Shown: piece after piece, positions 1 through 8,126 of the stretch
Layout of the letters: the number at the start of each line of letters is the position of its first letter
How positions within the stretch are numbered: the stretch's first letter is position 1
Origin: Candidatus Gastranaerophilales bacterium
GTDB taxonomy: Bacteria; Cyanobacteriota; Vampirovibrionia; Gastranaerophilales; Gastranaerophilaceae
DNA: 64,000 nucleotides
NCBI GenBank assembly: GCA_944326475.1
Contig: CALVEC010000008.1
Coordinates: 1-64,000, forward strand
Reading direction: 5' to 3'
The notes under the pieces: model-generated
Database searches by the model: none
Told to the model about the DNA's origin: nothing
What the model saw: the letters and a program-made list of their open reading frames with translations, nothing else
Made by a program: the position numbers and the translations under genes

Positions 1-933
1 TCCTTAACAAGAAATGACAACATGTTAGACAAACTCCGTCAGGAAGTCATAGAGTTTAACAAATTCAGAAAAGAAGTGATAAAAATTTTGGGAGACAGAA
101 ACTCTATCTATACTCAGATTTCAGAGGCAATAGAAAAAGCAACCGGAGTGCAGACCGATATTGAAAAACTTTTTGACCTCGACGATCCGATGGTCAAAGC
201 GCTTCGCGAAAAAATGAAACAAGACGAAGAAATCAAAAAGCTTGCAAAAAAATATGTTGACGACCCCGAAAAACAGGAGCTTGTCGACGCAATTCTGGAA
301 GCCAGAAAGAACGACTGGAGCGGGCTGAACGGAAAAGACGGCGAGGGAGGCTGGCTGTACGAAACCCTCGGCGACACCGGCGCTATCTTCAAAGACGAGC
401 TTGTCAAAAGCCTTTCTGACTTTGAAAACTTCGGCGACGGAATGAAAGCGCTCGGCAATGAGATTGCAAACTACATGATACAAAAAGGCATAGACTCCCT
501 CTCGCAGGTGGTTGCGCAGGCAATTCAGGCAAGCAAAATTGTTCAGCAGATTTCAGCAGGCAGCAAGGCAGCCTCAGGCGGTTCGGGATTTTGGGGCAAA
601 GTCGGTTCGGCTATCGGAACGTTTTTCGGCGGGAAAAAGCACCACTCCGGCGGTGTGATAGTGCCGGATTCGTCAATGCTTCCGGGCACGCAGGAGCAGC
701 TCGCAATGCTCAAAGGCGGCGAAAGGGTTCTGAGTCCATCGGAAGCGGCAAGTTACAACAGTTCGGAAGGCGGGCAGCAGCCCGTCGTTTTTGTGAATTA
801 CAGCATAAAGGCGTGGGATTCCAAGGACGTCAGCAAGTATTTGACAGACAACGCGTCGCTCATAAACTCAATCACCGCACAGGGTATCAGGGATAACAAG
901 CATTACCTCCGCACCATGATTCGCAACGCGTAG
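1..933 (+). CDS. Phage tail tape-measure protein, C-terminal part (runs off left edge)
   Basis: The reading frame is open from base 1 with no stop before the first ATG at 22, so this is the 3' end of a longer gene. The visible part starts with a charged, helical, probably coiled-coil segment, then an Ala/Gly-rich hydrophobic stretch (about residues 150-210). It ends with the C-terminal signature common in lambda-like tape-measure proteins: 'HSGGVIVPDS', then 'LKGGERVLSPSEA', then a short conserved tail. Tape-measure proteins set tail length and help DNA pass the host envelope. Dispersed repeats start immediately after the stop, not the tail-tip genes normally found there. Identification rests on the C-terminal motifs. 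Confidence 0.85.
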   Translation, partial: SLTRNDNMLDKLRQEVIEFNKFRKEVIKILGDRNSIYTQISEAIEKATGVQTDIEKLFDLDDPMVKALREKMKQDEEIKKLAKKYVDDPEKQELVDAILEARKNDWSGLNGKDGEGGWLYETLGDTGAIFKDELVKSLSDFENFGDGMKALGNEIANYMIQKGIDSLSQVVAQAIQASKIVQQISAGSKAASGGSGFWGKVGSAIGTFFGGKKHHSGGVIVPDSSMLPGTQEQLAMLKGGERVLSPSEAASYNSSEGGQQPVVFVNYSIKAWDSKDVSKYLTDNASLINSITAQGIRDNKHYLRTMIRNA

Positions 934-1255
934 CGGATTTGCCTTCTTTTTCGGCTGAGCTGAGGCGAAGCCTGAAAAATGGCGTCACGACTTTACGCTA
1001 AGCAAACATAATTGCAATGGTCTGTAAATAGTGACAAGGACGGATGGCTGACCGAAGGGAACGCCCCTTGTGAACAAGGTTGACGACGCGGGATTTGCGA
1101 AGCAAATCAAAGCGGAGTGCAAAACCTTGTGAACGCCAATAATCCAAGAAGCGGATTTGCCTTCTTTTTCGGCTGAGCTGAGGCGAGCTAAAGAAAATGG
1201 CGTCACGACTTTACACTAAGTATGCATATTCGCAATTGTCTGTAAATAGTGACAC
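932..1255. repeat. Direct repeat pair of about 100 bp (932-1035 and 1150-1255)
   Basis: Both copies begin with 'GCGGATTTGCCTTCTTTTTC' and continue through 'ggctgagctgaggcga', 'atggcgtcacgactttac' and 'tctgtaaatagtgac'. They differ by scattered substitutions and a small insertion. The 115 bp between them is rich in short palindromic words such as 'gatttgcgaagcaaatc'. I see no gene in 934-1624. Confidence 0.85.
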
Positions 1256-1270
1256 TCGGCTCCACCCGCC

Positions 1271-1370
1271 TCTTGAATTTCCTTCCCGCTCGCTGCTGTC
1301 GCAGACTACGCTGCGCTGCCGTCTGCTTCGCGCTCGCTCCCCGGGTTTTACCCGTACGGAAATTCGCTTC
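1271..1370. repeat. Short copy of the 'CTCGCTCGCTGCTGTCG' dispersed repeat
   Basis: Shares 'cgctcgctgctgtcg', 'actacgctgcgctgccgtct' and the closing 'cccgtacg(g)aaaat(t)cgcttc' with the longer copy at 17351-17610 and the inverted copy at 34796-35005. The middle section of those copies is missing here. A unit reading 'tctttttaaaagaatgggtgg' follows it, also seen at 5381. Confidence 0.8.
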
Positions 1371-1430
1371 TTTTTAAAAGAATGGGTGGAACATATAGCT
1401 ATAATCGTATTTTTTAGCTTTTAACTTAAT

Positions 1431-1520
1431 TCCGCGTTTTGCGCTGAACGCCACGCCGGTAAGATGCTGAACATGGAAATATTGAAGCGGGCACAAACGC
1501 CGGGCGCTTCAGCATGACAG
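1431..1520. repeat. Hairpin repeat module B ('GATGCTGAAC...TTCAGCATGAC')
   Basis: The module has inverted 'atgctgaa' / 'ttcagcat' arms around about 40 bases, preceded by 'cgttttgcgctgaacgcc'. Other copies are at 17990-18074, 18175-18256, 45379-45465, 45768-45855, 51465-51548, 51851-51906 (truncated) and 60964-61063. Confidence 0.85.
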
Positions 1521-1526
1521 TAGGTT

Positions 1527-1587
1527 TTGGTAATCTCCGATTACCGAAACATTATTGTTGCGGTAAATTCAAATTTACCACAACCTA
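1527..1587. repeat. Two adjacent short palindromes upstream of the portal gene
   Basis: 'GGTAATCtccGATTACC' (about 1529-1545) is followed by 'TTGCGGTAAATTcAAATTTACCaCAA' split around its centre (about 1558-1583). The second palindrome recurs at 17175-17208 and 35035-35064. They lie just upstream of the ribosome-binding site at 1612-1620 and could affect transcript ends or translation of the portal gene. Confidence 0.75.
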
Positions 1588-1624
1588 CAGACAAAAAAAA
1601 TTACACAACAAAAAGGAAACAAAC

Positions 1625-3001
1625 ATGATAACAAACTTTGACATTGCAGCTACAGGAAAAAAGCTTTCTGTCAGCGGACACAGCGTTGAGCGTCTGGAAA
1701 ACTACAGAACATACCGCTGTTTGTACGAAAACGAATTTGCCGACGCATTTCCGGCAACATTCGCAAAAATTATAAAGAAATACCCGTTTGAATCAACAAC
1801 CGCCCAAACACTGGTTGAAATCAATCTATTTTGGGCAATGACGGATTTTTTCAAATCACTTCTGACGAATCAAGGTATAAAAGTCAACGTAGACGCAAGT
1901 TTACAGCATATCTGGGACAAAATTGACGCAGACAATAACTTTATCACAGTGTTGAAAGAAGTGTTTATTGACAACTCGCGTTTCGGGAACGGACTGTTTA
2001 AAGTCGGGGTAGACGATGACAATATACGCATTTTCAGCATTTGCCCCGACTGCTGGTTCCCTGTCTTTGAACGCGGCAATCTCAATAACCTTACGGGTCA
2101 TGTGCTTGTATATCCGATGTATGACATTGTAAACGGCAAAAAAATCAGCCTGACACATGTTGAAAAACACCACAAAGGTTTTATTGAAAACGAACTCTGG
2201 CGCATGTCCGACGATGTGTTCAAAGAAAAACTTGACGTTGAATCAGAAATTCTTTTGCCGGAAATTGATGATTTTTCAGCAATATGGGATGATTTTGTCC
2301 TGATTCCGGTTAAAAATACAACGGAAAGCGACAGATATTTCGGCGAAAGCGACTACAGGCGCTGCAAATCGATAGTCGAAGAATTGATGCTCACAGTCAG
2401 CCAAAATTCCAAAATAATAAACAGGCACGCAAACCCCAAAATGACCGGCAGCAGCGACAGTCTCGAGTTTAACCCCCAGACGGGTCTGTCAGAATTTCCA
2501 AACAAAGACTACATTCCTGTCGGTCGGGACGGCGTAAAAGCTGAGTACATAACCGTTGACCTACAGGCAGCAGCCATAAAGCAGCATATTGACACGCTTA
2601 TGCAGTTTTTCTATATAATGACAAAAACTCCGCCGCAGGCGTACGGACTCGACATTGCAGGCAACATGTCCGGCGAAAGTCTTAGAAAAATCTTTATGTC
2701 GACCCTTGCAAAAATTGATGATGTTAAACAGGTCAGCTTTAATTCAGCGCTTGTAAAAGTCGTAAAATGCGCAATGGCATTTGCAAAAGCACCTGTCAAT
2801 GCCGTAAAACTCGACTGGGGCAACCCTCTGCCCGAGGATTATGCTGAGCTTGTGCAAATCAACAACGACAGGGTCAATGCAGGAACGCAAAGCCGCGCCG
2901 GCGCAATAATGGTTCTGGATAACGTTGATGAAGAAACGGCAATGCACAAATCAGCGCAGATTCAGGCGGAACGGAGTTCAACCAAGATTGCGGCAGAGTA
3001 G
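1625..3001 (+). CDS. Phage portal protein
   Basis: A 458-residue protein resembling SPP1 gp6/lambda-type portal proteins, which form the dodecameric DNA channel at the capsid vertex and bind terminase. I start it at ATG 1625, preceded by 'aaaaggaaac', instead of the upstream ATG at 1514. The 37 extra residues from 1514 would be encoded by palindromic repeat DNA. Family-like features are the N-terminal helical region with 'FWAMTDFFKSLL', the central beta-rich 'FSICPDCWFPVFERG', and the C-terminal stem/wing segment with 'YIMTKTPPQAYGLD' and 'NMSGESLRKIF'. Its place directly after the tape measure is unusual, since portal normally follows the large terminase subunit, which here lies 9 kb downstream. 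Confidence 0.82.
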   Translation: MITNFDIAATGKKLSVSGHSVERLENYRTYRCLYENEFADAFPATFAKIIKKYPFESTTAQTLVEINLFWAMTDFFKSLLTNQGIKVNVDASLQHIWDKIDADNNFITVLKEVFIDNSRFGNGLFKVGVDDDNIRIFSICPDCWFPVFERGNLNNLTGHVLVYPMYDIVNGKKISLTHVEKHHKGFIENELWRMSDDVFKEKLDVESEILLPEIDDFSAIWDDFVLIPVKNTTESDRYFGESDYRRCKSIVEELMLTVSQNSKIINRHANPKMTGSSDSLEFNPQTGLSEFPNKDYIPVGRDGVKAEYITVDLQAAAIKQHIDTLMQFFYIMTKTPPQAYGLDIAGNMSGESLRKIFMSTLAKIDDVKQVSFNSALVKVVKCAMAFAKAPVNAVKLDWGNPLPEDYAELVQINNDRVNAGTQSRAGAIMVLDNVDEETAMHKSAQIQAERSSTKIAAE

Positions 3002-3278
3002 GCAAGGGGGATTTTAAAACTCTCTCTTTGGGAGAGGGAGGATAATATCGTATTTTTTTAAATACATAATACTTACATCATGCTTGTTGCAGGTATCCGG
3101 CGGGGTTTTGTATACACAATTTTAGTTATTTTCTCTATTTTGTTTTATAACTTCCTACCAATCTGTTCTATTTTTAAGGGTACAGTTCATACTTGCCCGA
3201 CGGAATCCAACGCCGGTGCTCTCCTGCAGGACACTCCCCACCCCAATTGAAAAATTACCGCTAATTGAAAGGAACACA
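3002..3278. repeat. Gene-free gap filled with degenerate repeat fragments
   Basis: Holds 'ctctttgggagagggagga' (3027-3045), 'ggtatccggcggggtt' (about 3094, also at 13659) and a unit from 'catacttgcccga' to 'cactccccacccc' (3190-3243), closely matched at 34556-34613. No gene is evident. The ribosome-binding site of the next gene, 'gaaagga', is at 3267-3273. Confidence 0.7.
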
Positions 3279-4607
3279 ATGTATCAAACATTAGACATCG
3301 GGTACAACTCTGTATACAGTACAAAAATTGAGTTTAACACCCAAATCAACGAAAAAATGAAAGGGCATGAACAGCGATATCCCGTCTGGACATACCCAAA
3401 ACGCACATTTACACTGAGTTTTGAGAAAAACCAATCGGGCAGAGCCGCGCTGGAAAGCTTTTTTGAGCAGGCAGCCGGTGCTGCAGGCAAGTTTTATTTC
3501 AAGTGGGACAAGGAAAAAGGCGGCAATGACGAAATTTATCTTTGCACTTTTGACGCAGACAGCCTGGAACAAACGGTTTACGACTACGGATTCAGCTCTG
3601 CAAAGTTAAACCTTGAATGCATAGACAACTCGCCTGTTGAAACCGTTTCAGCCCTAGACTTTTATCACAAAGCCGAATGCTCTTTCGTTACCGAGTTTTA
3701 TACAATAATTGATAAAGTTTTTACGGCAAGAAACGAGCGCAAGTCTTACTGGGACGCTCCAAAACGCAGTTGGACACTAAAATTTGATAAAACACCGGAA
3801 ATACGAAAAAAGATTGAGGCATTTTTTATTGCAAAACGCGGCAGATTCAGGTCGTTCGACTGGACTTGGGATGAAGCACACGGCGGCGACGGAAAAACTT
3901 ACCACGTGAGATTTGACGAAGACACGCTCAACACAGACATCTACGACTACGGATTCAGCGAGCTTGAAATAAAAATCAAAGAAGTTTTTCCAAACGAAAA
4001 CCCTTTCTACGAAGTTGAAAAAGATGAAATAATCCCCAGAAAGCTCTTAAGAATCGAGCTTGAGGGCGGCTCTGTCTACATTTTGGACAACGAAACGCTT
4101 GAGAGCCTTAATTTTGATGGTGAAATGTACTTAGGGGCACCTCTTTCACACGGAGAGATTGAAAAAGACGACAACTCAAGTGTCTCAAAGCTTAGTATTG
4201 AGCTTTCAAACGTTGGCTTATCAATTTCCGGCATAATAGGACAGCGAGGGGATGTAATAACTGACGCCCCGGCAGTTTTGACCCTTGTGTTTCTCGATGT
4301 TAACACCAACACGATACTTCCGGATTATAAACGCGTGCTCTACGCCGGTCACTGCAACAACCTAAAGCTTGATTATGAAACAGCATCAATGGATATAGAG
4401 ACCTCACTCGGCGGATATGAACTGATGGCGCCGGTTATGAAATACAGAACATCGTGTCAGGTCAGACGTTTCAAGGATTGCCGGTGTAAATACAGCGGAA
4501 GCGAAACATCTTGCGACAGAACATTTGAGCGATGTAAAGAGCTTGGCAATCAGGCTAATTTTGCAGGCTTCCCGCAGATGTACAACGAGCTTGTGATAAA
4601 AGTTTAA
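3279..4607 (+). CDS. Phage tail-tip/baseplate protein with duplicated N-domain and gpL-like Cys cluster
   Basis: A 442-residue protein started at ATG 3279, which has the ribosome-binding site 'gaaagga'. Residues of about 15-115 and 135-240 are tandem copies of one domain: each has a 'YPKRTFTLSF'/'APKRSWTLKF' strand, a helix ending in 'ESFF'/'EAFF', and 'DYGFS' near the end. They resemble DUF2460/distal-tail domains. The C-terminal part resembles DUF2163 and lambda tail-tip protein gpL. It ends in a cluster of Cys393, 401, 403, 412 and 419 followed by 'NFAGFP'. In gpL a comparable cluster binds iron-sulfur. The protein probably forms the tail tip/hub, and the metal site is inferred. Confidence 0.75.
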   Translation: MYQTLDIGYNSVYSTKIEFNTQINEKMKGHEQRYPVWTYPKRTFTLSFEKNQSGRAALESFFEQAAGAAGKFYFKWDKEKGGNDEIYLCTFDADSLEQTVYDYGFSSAKLNLECIDNSPVETVSALDFYHKAECSFVTEFYTIIDKVFTARNERKSYWDAPKRSWTLKFDKTPEIRKKIEAFFIAKRGRFRSFDWTWDEAHGGDGKTYHVRFDEDTLNTDIYDYGFSELEIKIKEVFPNENPFYEVEKDEIIPRKLLRIELEGGSVYILDNETLESLNFDGEMYLGAPLSHGEIEKDDNSSVSKLSIELSNVGLSISGIIGQRGDVITDAPAVLTLVFLDVNTNTILPDYKRVLYAGHCNNLKLDYETASMDIETSLGGYELMAPVMKYRTSCQVRRFKDCRCKYSGSETSCDRTFERCKELGNQANFAGFPQMYNELVIKV

Positions 4608-4617
4608 GGAGAAATCA

Positions 4618-5079
4618 ATGATTAAAAAATACGAAAACTCTTACGTAACGCCGGAGGAGGCGGAAACGTATTTTGCAACACGTCTGGAAAATTCAGCGTG
4701 GAGCGCCGCAACAGACGATATCAAGGAACGGGCGCTTATTACTGCATCAAGAAAACTCGAGAACCTCAACTTTCTCGGCGTAAAAGCAGTTTGCAGCCAG
4801 CCGATGGCATTTCCCCGCCTGTTCGGTTCATGGGAGGGTATTCCGGAGGCAGTTGAGCAGGCTGTGTTTGAAGAAGCTATTGCACTGCTTGAACAGGGTA
4901 ATTCCGTACACACAAAAAATAGGGAACTCGGTATACAGTCCGTATCACTAGGCTCGGCATCGGTTGCATATAAGGATGTAAAACAGGAGGGGCTTCTCTC
5001 TCCGGAAGCGTATATTCTTGTCTCAAAATGGCTGCGCAAAGGGTTTGACATAAAAAATCCGGAAATTTACGGAGGTTAA
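4618..5079 (+). CDS. Phage head-tail connector (DnaT-like/gp6-like family)
   Basis: A 153-residue protein with the family layout 'YVTPEEAETYFATRL' at the N-terminus, a central 'LITASRKLENLNFLG', 'MAFPRLFG', then a helix 'VEQAVFEEAIALLEQ' and a C-terminal 'SPEAYILVSKWLR'. Proteins of this type (named DnaT-like in some databases, and related to HK97 gp6 connectors) form the ring under the portal. It follows the tail-tip gene by 10 bases, with 'aaggagaaatca' before the ATG, and is followed 2 bases later by the next head-tail gene. Confidence 0.72.
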   Translation: MIKKYENSYVTPEEAETYFATRLENSAWSAATDDIKERALITASRKLENLNFLGVKAVCSQPMAFPRLFGSWEGIPEAVEQAVFEEAIALLEQGNSVHTKNRELGIQSVSLGSASVAYKDVKQEGLLSPEAYILVSKWLRKGFDIKNPEIYGG

Positions 5080-5081
5080 AC

Positions 5082-5387
5082 ATGTTTTCACATTTTTACA
5101 AACAAACCGCTGTATTAAAGGTAACCGACGGATATGACGAATACGGAAAGCCTGATATTGTTGAAACAAAAGAAATTGCGTGCCGTATTGAGTTCAAAAA
5201 CACGCTTGTTGTCGGAGCAAACGGGCAGGAAATCACTTCATCCGGAAGACTTTTCACTGATGATGAAATAAAAATCGGCGATATTGTCTGTATAGATGAT
5301 GAAGACTATAAAGTCGAACAGGCGTTTTTGTCTACAGGGCTGGACGGCGAATATGCAGTAAACGAAGTGTACTTTGCTTCTTTTTAA
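5082..5387 (+). CDS. Probable phage head-closure/head-tail joining protein
   Basis: A 101-residue, beta-rich protein starting at ATG 5082 with 'ggaggttaaac' upstream. Size, charge, predicted strands ('CRIEFKNTLVV', 'IVCIDDEDYKV') and position after the connector fit minor capsid/head-closure proteins that plug the portal channel. The match is by context, and no catalytic motif is expected. The last four codons and stop lie in a sequence ('gcttctttttaaaagaatgg') also found in the repeat at 1365-1388, so the gene's 3' end may have been altered by repeat insertion. Confidence 0.55.
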   Translation: MFSHFYKQTAVLKVTDGYDEYGKPDIVETKEIACRIEFKNTLVVGANGQEITSSGRLFTDDEIKIGDIVCIDDEDYKVEQAFLSTGLDGEYAVNEVYFASF

Positions 5388-5600
5388 AAGAATGGGTGGA
5401 ATATGCAAAGAGTCTGTAACCGAGGTTACGACAGGGAGACACCGCCTGTAACCCCCGTTTGGCTGTTATTATACCCTCTCCCTAAAGGGCGAGAGAGAAT
5501 AATTAAGGAAAATTCTATAGTCTCACCCAGACCCTCTCCGGCGGGAGAGGAAATAAAGCGCAGACAAAACGCGGGTTACAATTAACAAACAACTTACACA
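5378..5600. repeat. Composite of dispersed repeats between head-closure and fibre genes
   Basis: Contains the 'ttttaaaagaatgggtgga' unit and a 'gcaaagagtctgtaaccgag' unit also at 51313. It also has 'cctgtaacccccgttt' (related copies at 13720, 35105, 51352, 55500, 58975) and a hairpin-prone 'cctctccctaaagggcgaga' unit followed by 'aaggaaaattctatag' (also at 59010-59095 and 61108-61155). No credible gene is present. Confidence 0.8.
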
Positions 5601-5615
5601 AAAACTGGAGACAAT

Positions 5616-7223
5616 ATGGAAAACAAAGACTACTTATGGACAGACAACCCTGTCGTATCAGGGATTGCCTTGTGCGACACAGACGTTTTAAACGACTGTC
5701 TTATGCACTTAAAATACAATAACAGCAACGGTTTACCGTTATTTTTTATGCTCACGACAGACAGAGCGCTAACCGGCGCAGACGGCGTCGGGTGGGCACT
5801 GCAAGGTTCCTACGTTACAATGACCTACCCCGACGCAGTAAACATGATACTTACGGAGTATGAACAGGGCACAAACACGACATACCGCGGAATTTCCTGT
5901 AAATATTCAGTAACAGGACGCTATATTGCAGACATATCTAAAAAAGACGAGGTCGACGAACTCTACGCTACGAGCGGCATTGCGGACTTATATGTCGTAG
6001 ATACCGTCAACAATGCCTTTTACCTGCCGAAAACCAAATGGTTTACGCAGTACACTACGGAATTGACAGCACTTAACAGATATAATGCACCCGGATTGCC
6101 CGACCACCAGCATTCTCCGATATATCTGACCGGCTCAAACGCTGACCTTGGAGATGTCGGACAGTGCTATCTGACGCAAAACGACCAGCAAAACGGTGTT
6201 CAAACCTCAAAAAACTCCCGAACCGGAAATGTTTCTAACAACAGCCTCTACGGGCAGTCAGCCACCGTACAGCCGCCATCTTCCAATAAATTTCTTTACT
6301 ACAAGGTCGGAGATGTCGTAACAAGCGCGGCTACAGCACTAATCGACGCAGAAGAATACCTGGCTGAATCGTTTGAAGATATAGAAGATGCAGTGGCTGA
6401 CGGGCTTGCTGCATTGTCAAATGCCTCGAGTGCTCTATCAAGAGTACAGCTCGCAAACTGCATACTCGAAGCGCCGAACGGGGTTGCAACCTACTCCGGC
6501 ACGACAATCACCGTTAAACAGGGGCTTAAAGTCCTCATCCCAAACGGCAGAAATGCTGACGGCACCATGAACAATATTGAATACACCCTGCCGCAGGATT
6601 TGACCTACACAAACCCGTTTGCATATAACAGCGAGTACTACTTGTGGCTTACCTACGCTAACGGAACCTGCGCCGTCACAGGCGCAAGCACCTCCATCCC
6701 GTTTCTTGCACAGGAAGAACAGCCCGATATCTTCTTTGCAAACAACTGTATCTGGTACAAACCGAGCGAAAATCTTATCTATTTCACGGCAAATTACCCG
6801 ACAACCCCGTTTACGCCCGTGAGGGTCTGCTTCCTCGGAAAATTCACGTCTGCAGCAAGCAACGCCGTAACCTCTTTTACCCCTTACCCGACACTTGAAA
6901 TCATCAAACGTACAGACCCTGAAATTCAGGCGCCGTACGTTTACAGAAGCTACAGAAACGGCAACTCGTGGTACAAACTCTGGTCTGACGGGTTTATCGA
7001 ACAGGGCGGTCTCGTTACAGCAGCCCAAAACGGGGATGTGGTAACATTCTTGCAGCCATACTCAACGGTTGTTCTGGATATTCAATTAACCTGTAGCTGG
7101 ATTGGCTCAAACTACAACTCCGGGTACAACACAGCCACCCGCCAAAACTTTAAGTTTTACACGGCACTGCCTTTAACCATTGAGCCGGGGGTTGCCGTAA
7201 ACTGGTACAGCTGCGGATATTAA
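5616..7223 (+). CDS. Phage tail fibre / receptor-binding protein
   Basis: A 535-residue protein. The N-terminal part (1-230) contains a low-complexity Asn/Gln/Ser stretch around residues 190-225 and is likely the tail-attachment region. A short helical, Ala-rich coiled-coil-like segment (about 240-275) follows, then a beta-rich distal part. The C-terminus carries 'RNGNSWYKLWSDGFIEQGG', the signature of gp53-like tail-fibre tip domains. It would bind the host surface and set host range. It begins after 'aactggagacaat' and is followed 13 bases later by the DUF4376-like gene, a typical fibre/assembly pairing. Confidence 0.8.
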   Translation: MENKDYLWTDNPVVSGIALCDTDVLNDCLMHLKYNNSNGLPLFFMLTTDRALTGADGVGWALQGSYVTMTYPDAVNMILTEYEQGTNTTYRGISCKYSVTGRYIADISKKDEVDELYATSGIADLYVVDTVNNAFYLPKTKWFTQYTTELTALNRYNAPGLPDHQHSPIYLTGSNADLGDVGQCYLTQNDQQNGVQTSKNSRTGNVSNNSLYGQSATVQPPSSNKFLYYKVGDVVTSAATALIDAEEYLAESFEDIEDAVADGLAALSNASSALSRVQLANCILEAPNGVATYSGTTITVKQGLKVLIPNGRNADGTMNNIEYTLPQDLTYTNPFAYNSEYYLWLTYANGTCAVTGASTSIPFLAQEEQPDIFFANNCIWYKPSENLIYFTANYPTTPFTPVRVCFLGKFTSAASNAVTSFTPYPTLEIIKRTDPEIQAPYVYRSYRNGNSWYKLWSDGFIEQGGLVTAAQNGDVVTFLQPYSTVVLDIQLTCSWIGSNYNSGYNTATRQNFKFYTALPLTIEPGVAVNWYSCGY

Positions 7224-7236
7224 GAAAGGAAATACT

Positions 7237-7827
7237 ATGTCATACAAACTCGATAAACCATACACAGACGATGAAAGAGCGGATTTTATCGTACTTCACA
7301 ACTATAACAACAGGCGATTGATTGAAGAAACAGACGACGCAATCTACGCCCTGGAACCCGGAGAAAAACTCGAAAACGGGGAGGTTGTGCCGGATACGGA
7401 TTACCCAGCGCGTCAGCTTGCTGAGTCAAAGGCGGCAAAACTTGCCCAAAACAAGGAATCGTACGAGGCTGCGCTAAAATCAGGCGTCACGTATAAAAAC
7501 ACGCTCTTTGACTGCGATACGCTTGCAGCAGTGCGTATTATGGGGCAGATGGTCGCCACGCAGTCCGCAGCAATCGCCGCCGAGGACACAATCGACTGGT
7601 TCGACTACAACTACATCCCCGTAACGCTGACTATACCGGAGTTTATGGAGCTTGCAGGGCTTGTGACGCTGAATACACGAAGGATTGAGACGCTCAACTG
7701 CGGCTACAATACGGCTATCGAAGCCGCCCAGACTACAGCAGAACTCGCCGCGATTGAGATATCGTACATTGAGACAAATCCATCGGGGACGGAAACTCCC
7801 CCGACATCATCGGATACAGCACATTGA
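7237..7827 (+). CDS. DUF4376-like phage tail-fibre-associated protein
   Basis: A 196-residue protein with an acidic, charged N-terminus and a central Ala-rich helix. A C-terminal domain runs 'VTYKNTLFDCDTLAAVRIMG', then 'VTLTIPEFMELAGLV' and a final helix. This matches the DUF4376 layout seen next to tail-fibre genes in many phages, where it may act in fibre assembly or cap the fibre. The start at 7237 has 'aagaaaggaaatact' upstream. Exact function is unknown. Confidence 0.65.
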   Translation: MSYKLDKPYTDDERADFIVLHNYNNRRLIEETDDAIYALEPGEKLENGEVVPDTDYPARQLAESKAAKLAQNKESYEAALKSGVTYKNTLFDCDTLAAVRIMGQMVATQSAAIAAEDTIDWFDYNYIPVTLTIPEFMELAGLVTLNTRRIETLNCGYNTAIEAAQTTAELAAIEISYIETNPSGTETPPTSSDTAH

Positions 7828-7941
7828 CAAAAAATAGACACGCAAAGAAGGTTATAGTAATATAACTTTGTAGGGCTAGCACACAATGCTAACTTCCGTC
7901 ACACGTATTTCGGAGAACACGGACGGAAAGGAGGGCTGGCT

Positions 7942-8016
7942 ATGGTTGACAAAATAATAATGCTATTACTAGCATTTTCAATCGCAGTAATAGCATTAAA
8001 GTTAAATCAACTGTAG
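7942..8016 (+). CDS. 24-residue hydrophobic peptide, type I toxin-like (candidate)
   Basis: The ATG is preceded by a very strong ribosome-binding site, 'AAAGGAGGG' at 7927-7935, with 7 bases of spacing from GGAGG. The peptide has a short charged start (VDK), one continuous membrane-spanning stretch rich in I, L, A and V, and the polar end 'KLNQL'. Upstream 'CTTCCGTC' (7893-7900) can pair with 'GACGGAAAG' (7922-7930), which overlaps the edge of the ribosome-binding site. A long stem starts at the stop codon. Tiny membrane peptide, strong but partly hidden ribosome-binding site and flanking stems resemble type I toxin mRNAs. It could also be a phage lysis peptide. No antisense RNA has been shown. 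Confidence 0.5.
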   Translation: MVDKIIMLLLAFSIAVIALKLNQL

Positions 8017-8069
8017 GGTGCGAAGAAAGAGTCTTTAACCCGGCTAAAGCTTAAAGGCTCTCGCCCTAC
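8013..8069 (+). terminator. Long stem-loop immediately after the small peptide
   Basis: 'GTAGGG' (8013-8018) pairs with 'CCCTAC' (8064-8069), and inside it 'GAGTCTTTAA' (8029-8038) pairs with 'TTAAAGGCTC' (8051-8060, one mismatch). There is no clear T-run after it, so it may be a stabilising 3' structure and not an intrinsic terminator. Confidence 0.65.
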
Positions 8070-8126
8070 TTCTACATTATTTACTACAACCCCGGTTTTG
8101 TCAAGTCTATGACATTCTGATTTTTT

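Noticed and set aside
6438-7028. 196-residue minus-strand ORF inside the tail-fibre gene
   Set aside because: It is opposite a clear phage structural gene, Cys/Arg-rich in shadow style, and lacks a start signal.
5616-7223. Possible diversity-generating retroelement at the fibre gene
   Set aside because: No reverse transcriptase, accessory gene or template repeat of the fibre 3' end is in the window.
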